Assembly: GCA_946410505.1 (NCBI GenBank)
Contig: CAMKAP010000018.1
Span: 1 to 16,041 of the forward strand
Source: an uncultured Clostridia bacterium
GTDB taxonomy: Bacteria > Bacillota_A > Clostridia > Oscillospirales > Oscillospiraceae
Direction: 5' to 3'
DNA length: 16,041 nt
The notes below the pieces were generated by a model that did not search any database, was not told the DNA's origin, and saw only the letters and a list, made by a program, of their open reading frames with translations. Of the stretch, positions 11,920 to 16,041 are shown piece after piece. The stretch's first letter is position 1; each line of letters starts with the position of its first letter. The position numbers were made by a program, and so were the translations under genes.

Positions 11920-12375
11920 ATGAGCAAGCTCAGTGAACGCGTCGCCGGGATCGTCCGGCCGGTCGTTGAGGAGGAGGGCTGCAGCCTGTGGGATGTGGAG
12001 TACGTCCGGGAGGCCGGCACCTGGTACCTGCGGGTATTCATCGACAAGGAGGGCGGCGTCGGCATCGACGACTGCGAGCGCATCAGCCGGCGGCTGGACC
12101 CCATCCTGGACGAGGAGGATCCCATCCCCGAGAGCTATGTATTCGAGGTAGGTTCCGCCGGGGCCGAGCGGGAGCTCAAGCGTCCCTCGGATTTTGAGCA
12201 GTTTATGGGCCATGAGATCGAGCTGCGGCTCTACCGCCCGCAGAACGGGCAGAAGAGCTTCATCGGTACGCTCAGCGCCTACGACAACGGCAATGTGAGC
12301 CTCACCGCAGGCGGTGAGGAGCACAGTTTTGAAAAAGCGCAGATCGCCAAAGTCAATCTGCACGTTTCATTTTGA
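11920..12375 (+). CDS. rimP: ribosome maturation factor RimP
   Basis: The protein has 151 residues. The ATG at 11920 follows AGAGGTG at a proper distance; in-frame TTG/GTG codons at 11896-11899 overlap the attenuator and are unlikely. The N-terminal alpha/beta domain shows VAGIVRPVVEEEGCSLWDVEYVREAGTWYLRVFIDKEGGVGIDDCERISR, in that order, the classic RimP start. The family signature before the C-terminal domain reads YVFEVGSAGAERELK, a variant of the usual EVSSPGxDRPL. The C-terminal SH3-like part (about 85-151) closes with KAQIAKVNLHVSF. RimP binds the 30S subunit and is needed for its late maturation. It is the first gene of the operon, as is usual in Firmicutes, with 15 bases before nusA. 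Confidence 0.92.
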   Translation: MSKLSERVAGIVRPVVEEEGCSLWDVEYVREAGTWYLRVFIDKEGGVGIDDCERISRRLDPILDEEDPIPESYVFEVGSAGAERELKRPSDFEQFMGHEIELRLYRPQNGQKSFIGTLSAYDNGNVSLTAGGEEHSFEKAQIAKVNLHVSF

Positions 12376-12390
12376 ACAGGAGAGAGAAGC

Positions 12391-13443
12391 ATGAACGCAG
12401 AATTTTTTGAAGCCATCGAGGATATTGAGAAGGAAAAGGGTATCCCCCGCAACTACATGTACGACAAAATCCGTCAGGCCATGCTGACGGCCTTCCGCCG
12501 CGACAATCCCGAGTGCGAGGACAACGTGGAGGTCATCCTCGACGAGGATAAAAAGCGCATCGAAATGAACGTGATGAAGAACGTGGTGGAAGAGGTCGAG
12601 GATCCCTCCCATGAGATCAATCTGGAGGCTGCCAAGAAGATCAGCCGCCGCGCCAAGCTGGGCGACGTGCTGGCGATCCCGGTGGAAACCAAGAAGTTCG
12701 GCCGCATTGCCGCCCAGTCTGCCAAGCAGGTCATCATCCAGGGCATCCGGGAAGCCGAGCGCGGTATTATCTACGAGGAGTTCACCTCCAAGGAGCATGA
12801 GATCCTCACCGGCGTTGTGAGCCACATCGAGCCGAGAAACGGCGCCGTGTCCATCCGCATCTCCTCCAACAGCGAGTTTACCGAGGCCATGCTCGCCCCC
12901 AATGAGTGCATCAAGGGCGAGAACCTGACCGAAGGCGACCGCATCAAGGTCTATGTGGTCGAGGTGCGCAACTCCACCCGGGGCCCCCAGGTGCTTATCT
13001 CGCGGACCCATCCGGGCCTGGTGAAACGCCTCTTCGAACTGGAGGTACCCGAGATCTTCGACGGCACTGTGGAGATCAAGTCCATCGCCCGCGAGGCCGG
13101 CAGCCGCACCAAGATGGCCGTCTGGTCCTCCGACCCCAACGTGGATCCCATCGGCTCCTGCGTCGGCCCCCGCGGCGGGCGCGTGGCCAGTATTGTCAAT
13201 GAGCTGGGCGGCGAGAAGATCGACATCGTCAACTACTCCGAGAATCCCGAGGAGTACATCGCCGCGGCCCTGTCTCCCTCCGAGGTGGTGAGCGTCACCA
13301 TGCTGGAGGACGGGAAGAGCTGCCGCGTCATCGTGCCGGACAATCAGCTGTCCCTGGCCATCGGCAAGGAGGGCCAGAACGCCCGCCTGGCCGCCAAGCT
13401 CACCGGCTACAAGATCGACATCAAGCCGCAGAGCGAAGCGTAA
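12391..13443 (+). CDS. nusA: transcription termination/antitermination factor NusA
   Basis: The protein has 350 residues, the usual short Firmicutes form lacking the C-terminal acidic repeats of E. coli. Residues 1-130 form the RNA polymerase-binding N-terminal domain (MNAEFFEAIEDIEKEKGI at the start, FGRIAAQSAKQVIIQ around 108-122). An S1 domain follows at about 135-200 (ILTGVVSHIEPRNGAVSIRI). KH1 follows with GPRGGRV near residue 258, and KH2 with IGKEGQNARLAAKLTGYKI near 324-342. NusA promotes pausing and intrinsic termination, and supports antitermination on rRNA operons. AGGAGAGAG precedes the ATG. The attenuator in the leader of this operon may let NusA limit its own synthesis. Confidence 0.96.
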   Translation: MNAEFFEAIEDIEKEKGIPRNYMYDKIRQAMLTAFRRDNPECEDNVEVILDEDKKRIEMNVMKNVVEEVEDPSHEINLEAAKKISRRAKLGDVLAIPVETKKFGRIAAQSAKQVIIQGIREAERGIIYEEFTSKEHEILTGVVSHIEPRNGAVSIRISSNSEFTEAMLAPNECIKGENLTEGDRIKVYVVEVRNSTRGPQVLISRTHPGLVKRLFELEVPEIFDGTVEIKSIAREAGSRTKMAVWSSDPNVDPIGSCVGPRGGRVASIVNELGGEKIDIVNYSENPEEYIAAALSPSEVVSVTMLEDGKSCRVIVPDNQLSLAIGKEGQNARLAAKLTGYKIDIKPQSEA

Positions 13444-13451
13444 AAAACGAA

Positions 13452-13518
13452 CTGTCATCCTAAGGAGCGAACGCGACGAAGAATCTTATGAGATTCTTCG
13501 CTGCGCTCAGAATGACAG
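13452..13518. repeat. 67-bp palindromic MITE-like repeat between nusA and ylxR
   Basis: The ends CTGTCAT (13452-13458) and ATGACAG (13512-13518) are perfect inverted repeats. The core CGAAGAATCT (13477-13486) pairs perfectly with AGATTCTTCG (13491-13500) around a TATG tetraloop, and GAGCG/CGCTC pair in between. The reverse strand reads TGTCATTCTGAGCG...GAAGAATCT, a palindromic pattern I recall as scattered through many bacterial genomes. There is no transposase, so it would be a non-autonomous element. It ends about 8 bases before the ylxR ribosome binding site. Confidence 0.82.
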
Positions 13519-13539
13519 AACGAAAGGAGCGACAGTCTT

Positions 13540-13806
13540 ATGCAAAAGAAGATCCCGATGCGGCAGTGCCTGGGCTGCCGCGAGATGAAGCCGAAGAAGG
13601 AACTGATCCGGGTGGTGAAGTCCCCGGAGGGGGAGATCAGCCTGGACTTTAAGGGCAAGGCCAACGGCCGGGGCGCCTATGTGTGCCCAAACGCCGGGTG
13701 CCTGAAAAAAGCCGTGAAGGCAAAAGCGCTGGAGCGGGCCTTCTCCTGCCAGATCCCGCAGGAGGTCTTTGACGCGCTCAATGCGCAGATGGAGCGTGGC
13801 GAATGA
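13540..13806 (+). CDS. ylxR: YlxR/RnpM family RNA-binding protein
   Basis: The protein has 88 residues, the usual length. The family hallmarks are the N-terminal IPMRQCLGCREMKPKKELIRVV (two cysteines near the start), a central GRGAYVCPNAGCLKKA motif and a basic helix after it. YlxR proteins bind RNA; in B. subtilis the protein (RnpM) associates with the RNase P RNA and modulates its activity. It occupies the standard position between nusA and the L7Ae-like gene. GAAAGGAGCG precedes the ATG by about 10 bases, just after the palindromic repeat at 13452-13518. Its TGA overlaps the next start (ATGA). Confidence 0.93.
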   Translation: MQKKIPMRQCLGCREMKPKKELIRVVKSPEGEISLDFKGKANGRGAYVCPNAGCLKKAVKAKALERAFSCQIPQEVFDALNAQMERGE

Positions 13807-14234
13807 GGGAGAGGACACTTAAATTTCTCGGCCTGATGCGCCGCGCCAACGCCCTCCAGGTTGGCGAGAACAACACCGGCGAGGCCGTGCGCGCGGGAAA
13901 GGCAAAGCTCCTGCTGCTGGCCGACGACGCTTCGGACAACGCGAAGAAGCGGGCCGAGAGCTTTGTGGCCGCCCGGAGCTGCCTGCTGCTGCCCCTCCCC
14001 TTTACCAAGGAGGAGCTGGGCGGCGCACTGGGGCAGGGAAGCTGCTCCATGGCGGCGGTGACGGATCTGGGCTTTGGCAACGCTCTGATCAAGCGCCTGG
14101 AGGAGCTGGACCCGCAGCGCTATGGCGAGGCCGCCGAAGAGGTGGCGAGGCGCTTTTCCCGCGCAGAGCGGCGAAAGCAGGAAAAGGCCGGAGAGAGAAA
14201 CAAGAGGAACGGAAAAAGGAGGACTAACGTATGA
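13803..14234 (+). CDS. ylxQ: L7Ae-family ribosomal protein (YlxQ) with basic tail
   Basis: Residues 1-100 form an L7Ae/L30e-type RNA-binding fold: [45 protein letters not shown], then [30 protein letters not shown]. In this family the GEN/G..AV..GKAKL.L.A.D region recognises kink-turn RNA. The protein is 143 residues, about 40 longer than typical YlxQ, because of a Lys/Arg-rich tail ([25 protein letters not shown]) likely to bind RNA non-specifically. Its exact role in Firmicutes is unclear. It overlaps both neighbours by 4 bp (ATGA at 13803 and 14231), so translation is probably coupled to ylxR and infB. Confidence 0.9.
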   Translation: MRERTLKFLGLMRRANALQVGENNTGEAVRAGKAKLLLLADDASDNAKKRAESFVAARSCLLLPLPFTKEELGGALGQGSCSMAAVTDLGFGNALIKRLEELDPQRYGEAAEEVARRFSRAERRKQEKAGERNKRNGKRRTNV

Positions 14235-16041
14235 GCCTGATTAAGTATAGAGTTCGTGAGGTGGCGAAGGATTTTGATGTTCCGTCCAAGGATATTGTCA
14301 AGATCCTCACGGATTATCTCACTGCTCCGAAGAGCACCGCCCAGGTGCTGGAGGATCACGAGCTGGACGTTATCTTCGAGTATATGACCCAGCATAACCA
14401 GGTGGAGAGCCTGGAGGAAATCTTCAAGGTCACGCCGCCCAAGGCTGCGGAAGAGAAGAAAGCGGAGCCCAAGCCCGCTGCGCAGCCTGCCGCGCAGACC
14501 GCCAAAGGCGGCCAGGCGCCGGCGAAGGGCGCACAGAACCAGCCGCTGTCCCAGGCGCAGAAGCCTCAGGCGGCGCAGCCTCAGGTACAGCAGCCCCGCC
14601 CGCAGAAGCAGGAGAGGCCCGACAAGCCCCATACGCCCCGCCAGGTCGCGGAGAAGCGCGTGGTGGATACCCGCGGCGGCGCGGCGGTCAATATCGAGAA
14701 GTACAACGAAAAGTTTGAGGATATGGCCGGCAGCAAGAACGTCGGCAACAACCGCGGCAACAACTTCTCCGGCGGCAAGAAGGAGAAGATCGGCGGCAAG
14801 AACAAGCAGCGCCAGCAGGCGCCTTCCTCCAAGCGCCGCCAGGAAGAGCGGGACAAGATGCAGAAGCTGCAGCTTGAGATTGCCCGCAAACAGCAGCTCA
14901 AGGTGGAGATCCCCGAGGAAATCTCCGTGGGCGAGCTGGCTTCCCGCATGAAGAAGACCGCTTCCGAGGTCATCAAGCAGCTGATGAAGCTGGGCGTCTT
15001 TGCCTCCGTGTCCGAGATTATCGACTACGACACCGCGGCGCTGGTCGCGATGGAGCTCGGATGCAAGGTGGAGAAGGAAGTCATCGTCACCGTGGAGGAG
15101 CGTCTTATTGACGACCATGAGGACGCCGCCGAGGACCTCAAGCCCCGTGCTCCCGTCGTGGTGGTCATGGGCCATGTCGACCACGGCAAGACCTCGTTGC
15201 TTGACTATATCCGCCATGCAAACGTGGTCTCCGGCGAGGCCGGCGGCATCACGCAGCATATCGGCGCCTATACCGTGGAGATTAACGGAAGCCCCATCAC
15301 TTTCCTGGACACCCCGGGCCACGAGGCCTTTACCTCCATGCGCGCCCGCGGCGCCATGGTCACCGATATTGCGATCCTGGTCGTGGCTGCCGACGACGGC
15401 ATCATGCCCCAGACCATTGAGAGCATCAACCACGCCAAGGCGGCCAATATCCCCGTGGTCGTCGCCATCAACAAGATGGATACCGTGGGCGCCAACCCCG
15501 ACCGTATCAAGCAGCAGCTCACCGAGTACGATCTGGTGAGCGAAGAGTGGGGCGGCGACACGATCATCTGCCCCATCTCCGCCAAGACCGGCATGGGCAT
15601 CGAAAACCTGCTGGAGAACCTGGTCATCCTGGCCGAGGTGCAGGAGCTCAAGGCCAATCCCAACCGCGCAGCCAAAGGCACCGTTATCGAGGCGCGCCTT
15701 GACAAGGGCCGCGGCCCCATCATGACGGTCCTGGTGCAGAACGGCACCCTGAAGACGGGCGACATCATCATCGCCGGCACCGCTGTGGGTCGTGTGCGCA
15801 CCATGATCAACGACAAGGGCCAGCGTGTCACCGAAGCCGGCCCCTCCACCCCGGTGGAGATCTCCGGCCTGTCCGAAGTGCCCTCCGCGGGCGACGTGTT
15901 CAACGCCGTGGCGGATGAGCGCATGGCCCGTGAGTTGGCTGAGGAGCGCCGCATCGCGCAGGCCAACAACGCCATGCCCGGCACCAAGAAGGTCAGCCTG
16001 GAGGATCTGTTCAGCCAGATCCAGGCCGGCGAGATGAAGAC
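14231..16041 (+). CDS. infB: translation initiation factor IF-2 (3' end outside window)
   Basis: The first 603 residues are visible and the frame is open at the right edge. An excellent AAGGAGGA site (14216-14223) precedes the ATG, which overlaps the ylxQ stop. Residues 1-55 form an IF2_N-type domain ([21 protein letters not shown]). Residues about 80-210 are a low-complexity Pro/Ala/Gln/Lys linker, usual for IF-2. A second IF2_N domain follows around 232-285 ([25 protein letters not shown]). The GTPase domain starts near 308: P-loop GHVDHGKT at 314-321, switch [10 protein letters not shown], and NKMD for guanine recognition. Domain II (beta barrel) begins after about 480. IF-2 brings fMet-tRNA to the 30S P site and promotes 70S joining. 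Only the C-terminal tRNA-binding domains are cut off. Confidence 0.97.
   Translation, partial: MSLIKYRVREVAKDFDVPSKDIVKILTDYLTAPKSTAQVLEDHELDVIFEYMTQHNQVESLEEIFKVTPPKAAEEKKAEPKPAAQPAAQTAKGGQAPAKGAQNQPLSQAQKPQAAQPQVQQPRPQKQERPDKPHTPRQVAEKRVVDTRGGAAVNIEKYNEKFEDMAGSKNVGNNRGNNFSGGKKEKIGGKNKQRQQAPSSKRRQEERDKMQKLQLEIARKQQLKVEIPEEISVGELASRMKKTASEVIKQLMKLGVFASVSEIIDYDTAALVAMELGCKVEKEVIVTVEERLIDDHEDAAEDLKPRAPVVVVMGHVDHGKTSLLDYIRHANVVSGEAGGITQHIGAYTVEINGSPITFLDTPGHEAFTSMRARGAMVTDIAILVVAADDGIMPQTIESINHAKAANIPVVVAINKMDTVGANPDRIKQQLTEYDLVSEEWGGDTIICPISAKTGMGIENLLENLVILAEVQELKANPNRAAKGTVIEARLDKGRGPIMTVLVQNGTLKTGDIIIAGTAVGRVRTMINDKGQRVTEAGPSTPVEISGLSEVPSAGDVFNAVADERMARELAEERRIAQANNAMPGTKKVSLEDLFSQIQAGEMK

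Noticed and set aside
12367..13458. Minus-strand open frame (363 codons) opposite nusA
   Set aside because: It is the antisense shadow of nusA with no recognisable domains.
14120..15433. Long minus-strand open frame (437 codons) opposite infB
   Set aside because: It is Leu/Gly/His/Asp rich, as expected for the antisense of GC-rich coding sequence, and infB on the + strand is certain.

Overview
The window holds two joined blocks, all on the + strand. Bases 1 to about 10,140 are the late (structural and lysis) genes of a tailed phage, most likely a prophage. From about 10,235 to the right edge lie bacterial housekeeping genes, including the rimP-nusA-ylxR-ylxQ-infB translation/transcription operon. 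GC-rich coding, strong AGGAGG-type ribosome binding sites, the Firmicutes-type rimP-nusA-ylxR-ylxQ-infB order, a NusA without C-terminal acidic repeats, and palindromic repeats of a style I associate with gut Clostridia suggest a high-GC member of the Clostridia, perhaps Oscillospirales. The family-level placement is an inference.

Phage block: the 3' end of a portal gene, then a Prp-type cysteine protease gene, a scaffold-like gene, an N4-gp56-type major capsid gene, two small head/connector-type genes, a 583-residue beta-rich stopper/tail protein, a 259-residue minor tail protein, a 597-residue tail-fibre-type protein, a 265-residue uncharacterised protein, an endolysin, a small one-helix membrane protein and a holin. 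Genes are packed, with several ATGA overlaps. There is no tape-measure, tail-tube or sheath gene, so the virion is probably short-tailed. Two observations stand out. First, the major capsid protein starts with NINLQYFA, which resembles the L27-type site cut by Prp, and a Prp homologue is encoded two genes upstream. Second, that protease gene and its scaffold neighbour have both been invaded in frame by palindromic repeats: 2.17 copies of a 108-bp unit in prp, and a patchwork of GGGGAG hairpins in the scaffold gene.

Junction: after the holin there is a weak terminator-like hairpin, then a candidate promoter. A perfect 11-bp inverted repeat has a right arm that includes the ATG of a plsC-type acyltransferase gene. 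A short-chain reductase overlaps plsC by 4 bp; its SSIWG...GASCE signature points to the EF-P 5-aminopentanone reductase (YmfI) type rather than generic FabG. No attachment site or integrase could be identified.

Housekeeping operon: a good sigma-A promoter (TTGCAT-17 bp-TGGTATGAT), embedded in nested palindromes, is followed by a leader hairpin with a short T tract. This is probably an attenuator and may allow NusA autoregulation. Then come rimP, nusA, ylxR (rnpM), an L7Ae-family ylxQ and infB, which runs off the right edge. A 67-bp palindromic MITE-like repeat sits between nusA and ylxR. No tRNA, rRNA, CRISPR array or transposase gene was seen. No gene-free stretch exceeds 300 bases; the largest gap (11761-11919) holds the operon promoter and attenuator.
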